This document shows, piece by piece, positions 7,847-15,924 of a stretch of 64,000 nucleotides of DNA. The stretch's first letter is position 1; each line of letters starts with the position of its first letter. The DNA lies in assembly GCF_017794965.1 (NCBI RefSeq), contig NZ_CP051240.1:3534001-3598000 (forward strand). The letters run 5' to 3'. A model generated the notes under the pieces. It saw only the letters and a program-made list of their open reading frames with translations, made no database searches and was not told where the DNA came from. The translations under genes were made by a program, and so were the position numbers. Source of the DNA: Alcanivorax sp. (GTDB lineage: Bacteria; Pseudomonadota; Gammaproteobacteria; Pseudomonadales; Alcanivoracaceae).

Positions 7847-9241
7847 ATGACCGCTTTTGCCCACGCTGCAATGGAGCAACTGACTGATTTGCTTGGCAAA
7901 CGCCTGCTTACCGACCAGGAAAGCGCGGAGCGCTACGGGGTCGACTGGACCAAGGTGTGGGCTCCGGCCCCCTGCGCCATCGCGCTGCCGGAAACCATCG
8001 AGGAAGTGCAACAGATCGTGGAAATCGCCAACGAGCACGGTCTGCACCTGGTGCCCTCCGGGGGCCGCACCGGCCTGTCCGCCGGCGCTGTGGCGGCCAA
8101 CAGTGAGCTGGTGGTGGCCTTTGATCGCATGAACAAAGTGCTGGATTTCAACGAATTCGACCGCGCTGTCACCGTGCAGCCCGGCGTGGTCACCCAGCAG
8201 CTTCAGGAATTCGCCGAAGAGAAGGGCCTGTTCTACCCGGTGGATTTTGCCTCCGCCGGCTCCAGCCAGATCGGCGGTAACATCGGCACCAACGCCGGCG
8301 GCATCAAGGTGATCCGCTACGGCATGACCCGCGACTGGATCACCGGCCTGAAGGTGGTCACCGGCAAGGGCGAACTGCTGGACCTGAACAAGGGCCTGAT
8401 CAAGAACGCCACCGGCTACGACTTTCGCCACCTGTTTATCGGCTCCGAAGGCACCCTGGGCTTTGTGGTAGAAGCCACCGTCAAACTCACTCGCCAGCCC
8501 AAAGACCTGACCGCCCTGGTACTGGGCGCGCCGGGCTTCCGCGAAGTCATGAAGATCCTGCACGCCTTCCAGCAGGACATCGACCTGACCGCCTTCGAAT
8601 TCTTTTCCGACAAGGCCATGGCCCACGTACTGGCCCACGGCGTGCCCAAGCCCTTCGATACCGAGTGCCCGTTCTACTGCCTGCTGGAATTCGAACAGCT
8701 CTCCGAGCAGGTGGGCGAGCAGGCCATGGCCATCTTCGAAAAATGTGTGGAAGAAGGCTGGGTATTGGACGGCGTCATGAGCCAGTCCCTGCAGCAGCTG
8801 GATCAGCTGTGGCAGCTGCGTGAGCGTATCTCCGAATCCATCGCCCCACACACCCCTTACAAGAACGATATCTCCGTGAGCATCGCCAAAGTGCCGGACT
8901 TCGTGGAAGACGTGGACACCGTGGTGCAGGACGCCTACCCGGACTTCGAGATCGTCTGGTTTGGCCACATCGGTGACGGCAACATGCACCTGAATATCCT
9001 CAAACCGGCGGACCTGGCCAAGGAAGACTTCTTTACCAAGTGCAACAACGTCTCGAAGTGGGTGTTCGAGATCGTGGAGAAGTACAACGGGTCTATCTCG
9101 GCAGAACACGGTGTCGGCATGACCAAGAAGCCGTACCTGGCATACTCGCGCAGCCCGGAGGAGATCGCCTGTATGAAAGCAGTGAAAGCGGTGTTCGACC
9201 CCAACAACGTGATGAACCCGGGGAAGCTGTTCGATGTTTGA
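7847..9241 (+). CDS. FAD-linked D-2-hydroxyglutarate dehydrogenase
   Basis: A 464-residue flavoprotein of the FAD-linked oxidase family (GlcD/D2HGDH group). The FAD-binding half shows PSGGRTGLSAGAV, SAGSSQIGGNIGTNAGG and RDWITGLKVVTGKGELLDLN. The C-terminal half shows WFGHIGDGNMHLNI (metal-binding histidines) and SAEHGVGMTKK. It would oxidise D-2-hydroxyglutarate to 2-oxoglutarate, passing electrons to an electron-transfer flavoprotein or quinone. The specific substrate is inferred from family resemblance and from the divergent serA, because SerA makes D-2-hydroxyglutarate in a side reaction; a related D-lactate or glycolate oxidase remains possible. The ATG at 7847 has AGGAGA 7 nt upstream. 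Confidence 0.85.
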   Translation: MTAFAHAAMEQLTDLLGKRLLTDQESAERYGVDWTKVWAPAPCAIALPETIEEVQQIVEIANEHGLHLVPSGGRTGLSAGAVAANSELVVAFDRMNKVLDFNEFDRAVTVQPGVVTQQLQEFAEEKGLFYPVDFASAGSSQIGGNIGTNAGGIKVIRYGMTRDWITGLKVVTGKGELLDLNKGLIKNATGYDFRHLFIGSEGTLGFVVEATVKLTRQPKDLTALVLGAPGFREVMKILHAFQQDIDLTAFEFFSDKAMAHVLAHGVPKPFDTECPFYCLLEFEQLSEQVGEQAMAIFEKCVEEGWVLDGVMSQSLQQLDQLWQLRERISESIAPHTPYKNDISVSIAKVPDFVEDVDTVVQDAYPDFEIVWFGHIGDGNMHLNILKPADLAKEDFFTKCNNVSKWVFEIVEKYNGSISAEHGVGMTKKPYLAYSRSPEEIACMKAVKAVFDPNNVMNPGKLFDV

Positions 9242-9935
9242 TGACGCCATCACCCTCAACAGCGGCGAAGACGATTACGTTCACCGCTGGATCGACGGCT
9301 CCCCCATCGACATCCCGGTGGGCAAGGTGGTGTGCGTGGGGCGCAACTACGCCGACCACGCCCGCGAGCTGGGCAATGAGGTACCGGAATCCCCGATTTT
9401 GTTCATGAAGCCGGCCACCGCCCTGGCCAGCCTGCACGAACCGGTGATCATCCCGAAGGGGCAGGGGCCGGTGCATCATGAAGTGGAAATGGTGGTCATG
9501 ATCGGCAAGCGCATCCGCAAGGAAACCGACCTGGAAAACATCCGCTTCAGCATCGCCGCCTACGGCGTGGGCCTGGACCTGACCCTGCGGGAACTGCAGA
9601 ACCAGCTGAAAGAAAAAGGCCATCCCTGGGAACGGGCCAAGGCCTTCGACGGCGCCGCCCCGGTCTCCGGCTTCATCGACGCCCGCGGCATCTCCGTGCG
9701 CCAGAACCTGGACGTGACCCTGGAGATCAACGAAGAAGTGAAACAGCACGGCCACACCGGCCTGATGCTGTTCCCCACCTTCGAACTGCTGGCCGAAATC
9801 AGCCAGACCTTCACTCTGGAACCCGGCGATGTAGTCTTCACCGGCACCCCGGCGGGCGTCGGGCCGTTGAACAGCGGCGACAAGTTCACCGCGCGCCTCG
9901 GCAACATTATTCAGGTGTTTGGCTCCGTGGCCTGA
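9234..9935 (+). CDS. Fumarylacetoacetate hydrolase (FAH) family protein
   Basis: A 233-residue single-domain FAH protein, similar in size to YcgM/FAHD1-type acylpyruvases. The family core is visible: VGKVVCVGRNYADHARELGN, PILFMKPATA, VHHEVEMVVMIGKRI (metal-ligand glutamates), GLDLTLRELQ, KAFDGAAPVSGFI and GDVVFTGTPAGVGPL. These enzymes cleave or decarboxylate acylpyruvates or oxaloacetate. It overlaps the 3' end of the D2HGDH gene by 8 bases and is clearly co-transcribed. The exact substrate cannot be read from sequence. Confidence 0.9.
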   Translation: MFDDAITLNSGEDDYVHRWIDGSPIDIPVGKVVCVGRNYADHARELGNEVPESPILFMKPATALASLHEPVIIPKGQGPVHHEVEMVVMIGKRIRKETDLENIRFSIAAYGVGLDLTLRELQNQLKEKGHPWERAKAFDGAAPVSGFIDARGISVRQNLDVTLEINEEVKQHGHTGLMLFPTFELLAEISQTFTLEPGDVVFTGTPAGVGPLNSGDKFTARLGNIIQVFGSVA

Positions 9936-10236
9936 GCTTCAACACTGCTCCAACAGCCACCTGGTGACATCCCTCACTGTGGGAACGGAGCGTAGCGAAG
10001 TAACGGCCAGGGGCCGGCCCGGAGGGTAAGCACAGCGAATACGGTCGTTCGACCGCGAATCGAGCCTCGCTTGGAGGCACCCCCAAGCCAGCCACCAAGT
10101 TCCCCCATCGCGTCCCCGTTCTATTGCAAAGGTACCGGGTGCTGCGGCCTCTCTCCCTTCATGCCTTTGTAACACCCATTAGCCAGGATAAAACACACGG
10201 TTGTTGCGCGATGCGCAACACGCTACAATCATCCCC
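9936..10236. other. Intergenic region before higBA
   Basis: Bases 9936-10200 contain no gene that I can support and resemble degraded accessory DNA. GC-rich imperfect repeats are visible (GGCCAGGGGCCGGCCC near 10008; GGTCGTTCGACC near 10042). The higBA promoter and operator occupy the last 36 bases. Confidence 0.5.
10201..10229 (+). promoter_or_regulatory. higBA promoter with autoregulatory operator
   Basis: The -35 TTGTTG (10201-10206) and -10 TACAAT (10224-10229) are separated by 17 bases. Inside lies TGTTGCGC-GAT-GCGCAACA, perfect 8-base arms at 10202-10209 and 10213-10220. An operator overlapping the promoter fits repression by HigA or the HigBA complex, as is usual for this family. The toxin start codon is only 7 nt beyond the -10 box, so the transcript has almost no leader. 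Confidence 0.8.
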
Positions 10237-10515
10237 ATGATCAAGTCATTCCGTCACAAGGGACTGAAACGGTTTTACTCGACTGGCTCCACCGCAGGCA
10301 TTCAGGCGAACCATGCCAATAAACTGCGCATGCAACTCGCCGCCCTGGATACCGCCACATCAACGGATGATATGGATATCCCGGGGTTCCGATTGCACCC
10401 ATTAAAGGGCAATAACAAAGGGCGGTGGTCGATTTGGGTTAACGGTAACTGGCGCATCACGTTCGAATTCCGCGACGGGAACGCCTATGTACTGGATTAC
10501 GAGGATTATCACTGA
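10237..10515 (+). CDS. higB: HigB-type toxin (RelE/ParE superfamily)
   Basis: A 92-residue toxin of the plasmid-maintenance killer family: IKSFRHKGLKRFYSTGS at the start, then LRMQLAALDTA, FRLHPLKGNNKGRWSIWVNGNWRITFEF and a final YVLDYEDYH. Relatives are ribosome-dependent mRNA endonucleases. The catalytic-type Arg and the C-terminal HPLKG...WRITF core are present, so the toxin may be functional. The stop overlaps the antitoxin start by one base (TGATG). Toxin-before-antitoxin order is characteristic of higBA. Confidence 0.93.
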   Translation: MIKSFRHKGLKRFYSTGSTAGIQANHANKLRMQLAALDTATSTDDMDIPGFRLHPLKGNNKGRWSIWVNGNWRITFEFRDGNAYVLDYEDYH

Positions 10516-10808
10516 TGACCATGCATAATCCGCCGCACCCGGGTGAGTTCATTCGAGAGATTTACCTTCAACCGTGCGGCATCAGCACACGCCAGCTCGC
10601 CACCAGTCTGGGGGTAGCGGCTTCCACACTGTCACGTCTGCTCAAGGGCAACAGCGGTATCAGCCCCGAAATGGCATTGCGCCTGAACAAGGTACTTGGC
10701 CGCAGTGCGGAAAGCTGGTTGGCCATGCAGGATCAATATGATCTGTGGGTGGCCAGAAATACAATCAATCTGGACGATATCCAGCCGCTGGATATTGAGG
10801 TCGCGTGA
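10515..10808 (+). CDS. higA: HigA-type antitoxin (XRE helix-turn-helix)
   Basis: A 97-residue antitoxin and repressor. The typical opening MHNPPHPGEFIREIYLQPCG is followed by an HTH (STRQLATSLGVAASTLSRLLKGNSGISPEMALRL, about 23-56) and a C-terminal AESWLAMQDQYDLWVA segment. It should bind HigB and repress the promoter through the palindrome at 10202-10220. It is translationally coupled to higB by a one-base overlap. Confidence 0.94.
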   Translation: MTMHNPPHPGEFIREIYLQPCGISTRQLATSLGVAASTLSRLLKGNSGISPEMALRLNKVLGRSAESWLAMQDQYDLWVARNTINLDDIQPLDIEVA

Positions 10809-10908
10809 CCTCACTCAAAGGCTGGCCAAGAGTGCAGCCTTGAGGGTAATGTGCCGATAGGCAGTTGCCGCCTATGTTTAATACGGGAAATGGGAGACCT
10901 GACCCCGG

Positions 10909-11058
10909 TCACTCCACCTCCAGATCTGCCTGTTCTGGAGTAGCTTCAGCCCGACCCAGTAACCGCCCCTGCAGCAGGCGAATATTGTCGACCCGGGGCT
11001 TTAGCTTGCTCGCATCCCAGCGGAAATGGGGCCAATCCGGTTGTTCCCAGATGTACAT
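10909..11058 (-). pseudogene. Truncated Fic-family (DUF4172) gene remnant
   Basis: On the minus strand, ATG at 11058 opens a 49-residue frame: MYIWEQPDWPHFRWDASKL, then KPRVDNIRLLQGRLLGRAEA and a stop at 10909-10911. The W-x-x-PDWP-x-F-x-WD opening is the N-terminal DUF4172 signature of Fic adenylyltransferases of about 370 residues. The Fic core (HPFxxGNGR) is absent downstream, where a stop and unrelated DNA towards higA follow. I infer a 3'-deleted gene in a decaying accessory island. Confidence 0.75.
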
Positions 11059-11120
11059 GAGCCGAATAACCTGAATTTTGGATCATATTATGAGCCGATT
11101 ATCCATCAGATTCGGCTCAT
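11057..11120. repeat. Triplicated ATGAGCCGAAT sites upstream of the Fic remnant
   Basis: ATGAGCCGAAT at 11057-11067, ATGAGCCGAT at 11090-11099, and the inverse ATTCGGCTCAT at 11110-11120. The first overlaps the Fic start codon. The arrangement suggests an operator that outlived the gene it controlled. The rest of 10809-11265 shows only this, the Fic fragment and the hipB operators. Confidence 0.6.
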
Positions 11121-11207
11121 TAACCAACCAGCCCCAGCTCTGGCGGGATATCCTCTGAGGCACAATGCGACAGCCCATTGCTCACATTCATTGAACAACC
11201 TCAATCG

Positions 11208-11269
11208 TTATGTGATTATTTACCACATAACGGCCATTTAGGCTCTTTATGTGGGATATAGTCACATGA
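11208..11269 (+). promoter_or_regulatory. Two HipB-type operators upstream of hipBA
   Basis: TTATGTG-N9-CACATAA spans 11208-11230. A second copy with the same spacing, TTATGTG-N9-CACATGA, spans 11247-11269, and its right half contains the hipB start codon. Centres are 39 bp apart, about four helical turns. Repeated palindromes over the promoter and start codon fit cooperative autorepression by HipB, as known for E. coli hipBA, though the half-site sequence differs. Confidence 0.7.
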
Positions 11270-11511
11270 ATCTCATCAACCTAGGCCAGCAACTCAAGCA
11301 TGAACGACGCGCTGCCGGCCTCTCCCAGAAAGAAGTGAGTGAACGCGCTGGTGTGGATCGCTCCACTATCTCCAAACTGGAAGGCGGGCAGCTGCCCGAA
11401 ATCGGTTACTCCAAACTGGAGCGGTTACTCGGTTTGTTCGGCCAGGAATTGGTGCCAACACCCGTCAAACGACGCAGGCCGACCCTGGATGAACTGTCCG
11501 ATAACGGTTAA
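11266..11511 (+). CDS. hipB: HipB-type antitoxin (XRE helix-turn-helix)
   Basis: An 81-residue DNA-binding protein. The HTH is LGQQLKHERRAAGLSQKEVSERAGVDRSTISKLEGG (about 6-41), followed by KLERLLGLFGQELVPTPVKRRRPTL. It would neutralise HipA and repress the operon. The ATG at 11266 is preferred over the in-frame GTG at 11251 because the HTH begins at once and the downstream operator half-site overlaps it. hipA starts 27 nt downstream. Confidence 0.88.
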   Translation: MNLINLGQQLKHERRAAGLSQKEVSERAGVDRSTISKLEGGQLPEIGYSKLERLLGLFGQELVPTPVKRRRPTLDELSDNG

Positions 11512-11538
11512 CGGCGGCACCGACACAAGGAGCCACGC

Positions 11539-12747
11539 TTGAGCGAAAAGACCAACCCACTGGATACGCTGGACGTCACCGTCAACGGGGAACTGGCCGG
11601 CGTGCTGCACACCAGCGACCGTAACCGGTATACCTTTACTTATGACCGGGAAGCGACCGGCCGAGAAGTGTCACTCACGATGCCCTTTCGTCCGGCCAGT
11701 TGGGAGCATGACCGGCTGCACCCCGTGTTTGCTCAGAACCTGCCAGAAGGCTACCTGAAGGAAGTGCTGGCCAAGACCGTTCGCAAGCTGCACGGATCCG
11801 GTGATCTGGCCCTGCTGGCGCACCTTGGTCCCTATCAAATTGGGCGGCTGGGCTACCAGTTGCCCGGTGCTCGCGTAGCAGAGGCCAGCCAACGGGAAGA
11901 CCTGAATACACTGCTGCACTCAAACAACCCCGACCTGTTTGATGAACTGGTTGAGAAGTACGCCTTGCGCTCCGGGATCTCAGGCATGCAGCCCAAGGTA
12001 CTGGTGGATCTGCAGGACAAGGCAACGGTGCGCTCCGGGCGGCTTATCGTGAAGTCGTGGGGTCCAGACTTTCCCCAACTGGCTCTGAACGAATACTACT
12101 GCATGCGGGTGGCCAAACTGGCCGGCTTACCGGTACCCGCGTTCGATGTGTCCACTGATGGTCGGCTGTTCGTGATGGAACGGTTTGATGTGATAGAAGA
12201 CGATCGTTTTTTGGGTTTCGAAGATGGCTGCACACTGACGGGCAGGGTGCCAGAGGAAAAGTATGACAGCACCTACGAGCGCCTGGTAGAGACACTGGCC
12301 ACCATGGTTGACCCAGCCCGTGAGCACGCCACCCGCCGAGAGCTTTTTTTGTCCGTACTGGTCTCATGGCTGGTGCGTAACGGCGATGCACACCTGAAAA
12401 ACTTTGGGGTGTTGTACGAAAACCAGGAGGCAGACGTGAGACTGTCCCCCACCTTCGACATCGTTTGCACCACGGTGTACATCGAGCGTGATGTGCCTGC
12501 CTTGATGCTGGGTGGCTCCAAACGCTGGTGGCCACCCAAGATGCTGCAAACCTTCGGCCGCCAACACTGCCAGCTCAGTCCGCGGATGATTCGTGCCTTG
12601 ATGATTCAAGCACTGGAGGCCCTGCGACAAGTGTTGGCAGAACTGAGTACAGCACCGGCGCATTTTGGCGAAGTGGGAAAACGATTACAGGCGCAATGGG
12701 AAGCATCCGCCAGCACCATGCACGACTACTTATATCGGCCAGGCTGA
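11539..12747 (+). CDS. hipA: HipA-type serine/threonine kinase toxin
   Basis: A 402-residue HipA-family kinase. An N-terminal HipA_N-like domain covers about 1-110 (VTVNGELAGVLHTSDRNRYTFTYD). Kinase elements follow: SGMQPKVLV (ATP-loop, Lys153), RLIVKSW (Lys172), RNGDAHLKNFGVLY (catalytic loop, Asp283) and SPTFDIV (metal-binding Asp307). All key residues appear intact. E. coli HipA phosphorylates glutamyl-tRNA synthetase; other family members have other targets. The start is TTG at 11539, with AAGGAG 6 nt upstream. Confidence 0.92.
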   Translation: MSEKTNPLDTLDVTVNGELAGVLHTSDRNRYTFTYDREATGREVSLTMPFRPASWEHDRLHPVFAQNLPEGYLKEVLAKTVRKLHGSGDLALLAHLGPYQIGRLGYQLPGARVAEASQREDLNTLLHSNNPDLFDELVEKYALRSGISGMQPKVLVDLQDKATVRSGRLIVKSWGPDFPQLALNEYYCMRVAKLAGLPVPAFDVSTDGRLFVMERFDVIEDDRFLGFEDGCTLTGRVPEEKYDSTYERLVETLATMVDPAREHATRRELFLSVLVSWLVRNGDAHLKNFGVLYENQEADVRLSPTFDIVCTTVYIERDVPALMLGGSKRWWPPKMLQTFGRQHCQLSPRMIRALMIQALEALRQVLAELSTAPAHFGEVGKRLQAQWEASASTMHDYLYRPG

Positions 12748-12825
12748 GAAGGAGGCTCCCGGATCAGCCGGGCTGCTGCCAGATACACATGAGCAGATTA
12801 TGCGGCAGATTCGGCAGGCATGGAG

Positions 12826-12976
12826 CTACTCAACATCCAGATCGTGCAGTTCGCACCACTGCTTCAATTCCTTGAGCACCTGCGCCTCTTCATACTCGTA
12901 CCACGTCTGCAACCATGCCATCTGTCACGGATGAATGTTGATAGGCTTCATGGATCTCATCGAGGCTGACCTTCAC
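12826..12976 (-). pseudogene. Short frameshifted remnant of unknown gene
   Basis: On the minus strand a GTG at 12976, preceded by AAGGGGAGAAAA, opens VKVSLDEIHEAYQHSSVT. A shifted frame then continues as MAWLQTWYEYEEAQVLKELK...LHDLDVE with a stop at 12826. Together these look like a small protein of about 50 residues interrupted by a frameshift. The family is not recognised; the position beside toxin-antitoxin genes hints at a degraded module. The flanks, 12748-12825 and 12977-13082, show nothing else. Confidence 0.3.
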
Positions 12977-13082
12977 TTTTCTCCCCTTGGTTACTACTGT
13001 TATCCACTCTATGTTTGCATCCACAGGCTTTGGAGCCTCTGATTAACTGCTTGCAGACTATCTTGCCCTGCTGGTGTTGACG

Positions 13083-14435
13083 TCATAAATCCCATTCGTT
13101 GACAGACATCTCTTGCGCTTCCCAGCTCACTCCCTTGCCGCGAAGATATTGCTGCAAGGGTACAAACCCTTTGCTGTTAGCGGTTTTGATGGCGTAGTTA
13201 TTCCAGGTATCCAGTTCGGCACCTGCTTCATGAAGTAATCGGACAATGTGGGCATAACCCTTGTCGGCGGCATATTGCAGTGCGGCGTTCAATGTCTTGC
13301 TGTCTGCATCACCCGCTTGCAGGCGGGCTATCAGAGCATCGACATACCCGTTTTCGCAGAGCTGGCGTATCGTCAGGGTGTCCGTATTCTGTTGCTGTTG
13401 CTTCACTTTTTGATAGAACGGTGAGAGATCAAAACTGACGCGGGGGAGAGTGCCATACACGGCCATGAACTCGCGAATAAAATCATGAAAATAACGGCCG
13501 GCCCCGGACTGCTTTTTCAGCAAGGTGGTTGCTGCCGGAATATGCCCGGTTGTCAGTGCCTGACTAATGTAAGGCATCATGTTGCCTTGAAGGGTTATGG
13601 CAGGATCAGCAAGGGTGGCGATTACGTCTTCGAGACTATGGCTTTCCCTGAAATAGCGAAATTGCTCATCTGACAGTATCAAGGTGTCTTGGGTATCGAG
13701 GACGCCGCGCCAATTCCCGCCACTGATCAGTTGATAGCAGGCCACGGCTTGCTTGAGGGCGGGGTGTGCGGGTTTGTACTGTTCATCAAACAGCAGATAA
13801 CAGCAGGACTTGATGGGCTCGTGATGCTTACGACTCTGGTAATCCATCCCTGCCCGATAGAGGTGGTCATTGAAAATCGCCACGAGCACCGCCGGACTCA
13901 ACAGACCTGACTCCACATAGTTTCTCAGCAGCGGGATGGGGAGGCGGTCCATCACATCGGCAAGTTGCTGTGGCCTCAGCCTGAACCTATTCAGCCACTC
14001 GACATTCAACCGCTCGCCAAGAAACGTCGCCAATAACTCTATAAAGGTCCCCGGAGAGCTGATCAAGCCACTGTGCAATTGCCGGGGAAATGCCGTTTCG
14101 GCCAACCGTTGCAGGTCAGCAGGATCAGATAGATCCCAGCTGTCCTGTACCTCCGCATCCTTTAACAGCACATATTCCAGGGTACTGAAATCCGAAGCGC
14201 CATCATGGTGGCCTTCTTCATGGATGTTGGCGATCTGCTCATCTGTCCAGCAAAGCTGGTGCAGGTAACGGTGCGAGGGCTTGAGAAATTCTGCAATATG
14301 CCAAGCTTGGGTCGCCAGAATGCCGTGCTGTTTTGCCATCTCACCGAACAGGTCATCCTTGTGTGAAGGGGACTCGACGCACAGCTGAGAATTTTCTGAA
14401 AGGTGATACCCGGAGTAGCTCGCCATTGGCAGCAT
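13083..14435 (-). CDS. Ankyrin-repeat-like protein
   Basis: A 450-residue protein without a signal peptide, so probably cytoplasmic. The C-terminal third carries ankyrin-like repeats: LCENGYVDALIARLQAGDADSKTLNAALQYAADKGYAHIVRLLHEAGAELDTW and NNYAIKTANSKGFVPLQQYL (about 370-440). Residues 1-360 are helical and match no family I know. It is the last gene of a co-directional run starting at the TonB receptor, 88 nt after the preceding gene. The ATG at 14435 has AAGGA 5 nt upstream. Partner and function are unknown. Confidence 0.6.
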   Translation of the reverse strand: MLPMASYSGYHLSENSQLCVESPSHKDDLFGEMAKQHGILATQAWHIAEFLKPSHRYLHQLCWTDEQIANIHEEGHHDGASDFSTLEYVLLKDAEVQDSWDLSDPADLQRLAETAFPRQLHSGLISSPGTFIELLATFLGERLNVEWLNRFRLRPQQLADVMDRLPIPLLRNYVESGLLSPAVLVAIFNDHLYRAGMDYQSRKHHEPIKSCCYLLFDEQYKPAHPALKQAVACYQLISGGNWRGVLDTQDTLILSDEQFRYFRESHSLEDVIATLADPAITLQGNMMPYISQALTTGHIPAATTLLKKQSGAGRYFHDFIREFMAVYGTLPRVSFDLSPFYQKVKQQQQNTDTLTIRQLCENGYVDALIARLQAGDADSKTLNAALQYAADKGYAHIVRLLHEAGAELDTWNNYAIKTANSKGFVPLQQYLRGKGVSWEAQEMSVNEWDL

Positions 14436-14523
14436 GTTTTCCTTTTCGACCTGGCCAGAGTGCTTTCATTATTCGCATTGGATGCTTTCAACGGCCGCCA
14501 AAAAAGCATACGGGAATGCGGTA

Positions 14524-15924
14524 TTACTCGAACAGAATACCCGGTAATCCAGGCGCATCAAAATGACGCCGCCCCTTGAAGGCAATGGCATGTTCGCCGG
14601 GCTGGCGCATGGCACCGGCGGAGGCAACCCCCATGGGCCAGAGATAGAAACGTTCACCCCTTTTTGAAACCGGCACCAGCCCCTTGTCATTAAACAGGCT
14701 GCCCACCTTGCCATTGGATTGTGGCAGTGCACGCAATGTATTGGCACTGGCGAATTGATATGAGGTGGTAGGCAGGCTGCCATCCACATCGCTCACCCGC
14801 ACCAGATAATGGGTGTCCGGTTCCAGTAACAAGCTGAGGCGTTGGTGCTTCGCATCGGCAACGCGCTCGGGATAGAACACCGGTTTGTCGCCTTCGATCT
14901 CCGCTTTCTTTAGATCCGGATCGACAGGGTAGATCTTGTGATAACAACCGCAGGGATGAATGCTGTCGTAGAACAGGACGCCACCATCGGGCTTGAGTGT
15001 CACCCGCCAGATCAGCCCATCCAGTGCTCCGCCATAGCTGTCGAATGCACCAGCCTTTGGCCGCTGGCTGAACCAGAACTGGTAATTCAGTTGCAGCAGA
15101 TTTTGCCCCTGGTAACGGGTCCAGCTGGCCCAGGTGTAACTCACCGGTTTGTCTACATTGATCGCCGGCTTGCCCTCGCTATCCAGATTCACTTCCCCAG
15201 GCCGGTTCCACCTTTCACTGTCGGTCATGGTCAGTACCGGTGCGTAGTGCTGGAGCAGGGCTTTGCGTTGCAGCTCATCAGGCAGGGGAATCTGCAACGG
15301 ATTGTCGGCCAGCTGCGATGGCGTCGGCAACATGGCGGGAGTTACCGGCATGTCAGCCGCCGGCAAAGGCGCATATTGCTGCCGTGGGGCCGGGGCGGGC
15401 TCAACAAAGCGGGCGCTCATTTCTTCGTGGTAGTTGTCAATGGAACCGGTGGCCAACCAGGCAGTGAGTGGATAAATGCCGACCACCCGCAACCAGGTGG
15501 CATAGCTGTCCGCGATCTCTGCCTGGGGCAGGGTGCTGAAGTCGGTGTGAGCCGCCAGCACTGGCAAGCAGGTATCCAGCAACTGCTGTGCGGTTTCCGG
15601 GTTGAAGGGCATCGCATCTCCTGCCAGCCGCCGGCTCATCACCGACAAATCCTGCCAGGCCTTGCCGCTACTCAGGCGAATCCATTGCTGTTGCTGCGCG
15701 ACGCTGCTGGCCTGTTGTTGCTGGAAGGCCAGCCAGCGATCCACTCCCAGATGTGGATAGTCCGGCAGGGTCTTTGCCTGGGCATCCTCGATGCCTGCCG
15801 CTTTCAGCGCCTGCGTCAGGGCAAAGAACTCCTGCTCACAGCTCGTCAGCGTTTCTGCCGCCAGCGTACCCGTCAGGGTCAGATTAATCAGCAGTGCAAT
15901 CAGTGCGTTGCGGATCGCGTACAT
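14524..15924 (-). CDS. Exported protein of unknown function
   Basis: A 466-residue protein with a signal peptide (MYAIRNALIALLINLTLTGTLAAE). No known domain is recognised. Notable parts: a Gln-rich stretch near 67-83 (FQQQQASSVAQQQQW), a Pro/Ala-rich segment (ARFVEPAPAPRQQYAPLPAAD), a Trp/Tyr-rich core (SYTWASWTRYQGQNLLQLNYQFWFSQRPKAGAFDSYGG), a HPCGCYHKIYP motif and a HYLVRVSDVDG segment. Its start overlaps the START-like gene by 41 bases, so it is co-translated with the lipid-type genes upstream. It is probably periplasmic or outer-membrane associated. Confidence 0.65.
   Translation of the reverse strand: MYAIRNALIALLINLTLTGTLAAETLTSCEQEFFALTQALKAAGIEDAQAKTLPDYPHLGVDRWLAFQQQQASSVAQQQQWIRLSSGKAWQDLSVMSRRLAGDAMPFNPETAQQLLDTCLPVLAAHTDFSTLPQAEIADSYATWLRVVGIYPLTAWLATGSIDNYHEEMSARFVEPAPAPRQQYAPLPAADMPVTPAMLPTPSQLADNPLQIPLPDELQRKALLQHYAPVLTMTDSERWNRPGEVNLDSEGKPAINVDKPVSYTWASWTRYQGQNLLQLNYQFWFSQRPKAGAFDSYGGALDGLIWRVTLKPDGGVLFYDSIHPCGCYHKIYPVDPDLKKAEIEGDKPVFYPERVADAKHQRLSLLLEPDTHYLVRVSDVDGSLPTTSYQFASANTLRALPQSNGKVGSLFNDKGLVPVSKRGERFYLWPMGVASAGAMRQPGEHAIAFKGRRHFDAPGLPGILFE

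Noticed and set aside
7742..9259. A 505-residue minus-strand frame across the D2HGDH gene
   Set aside because: Antisense artefact: the plus-strand protein has clear FAD-oxidase motifs and a good ribosome-binding site.
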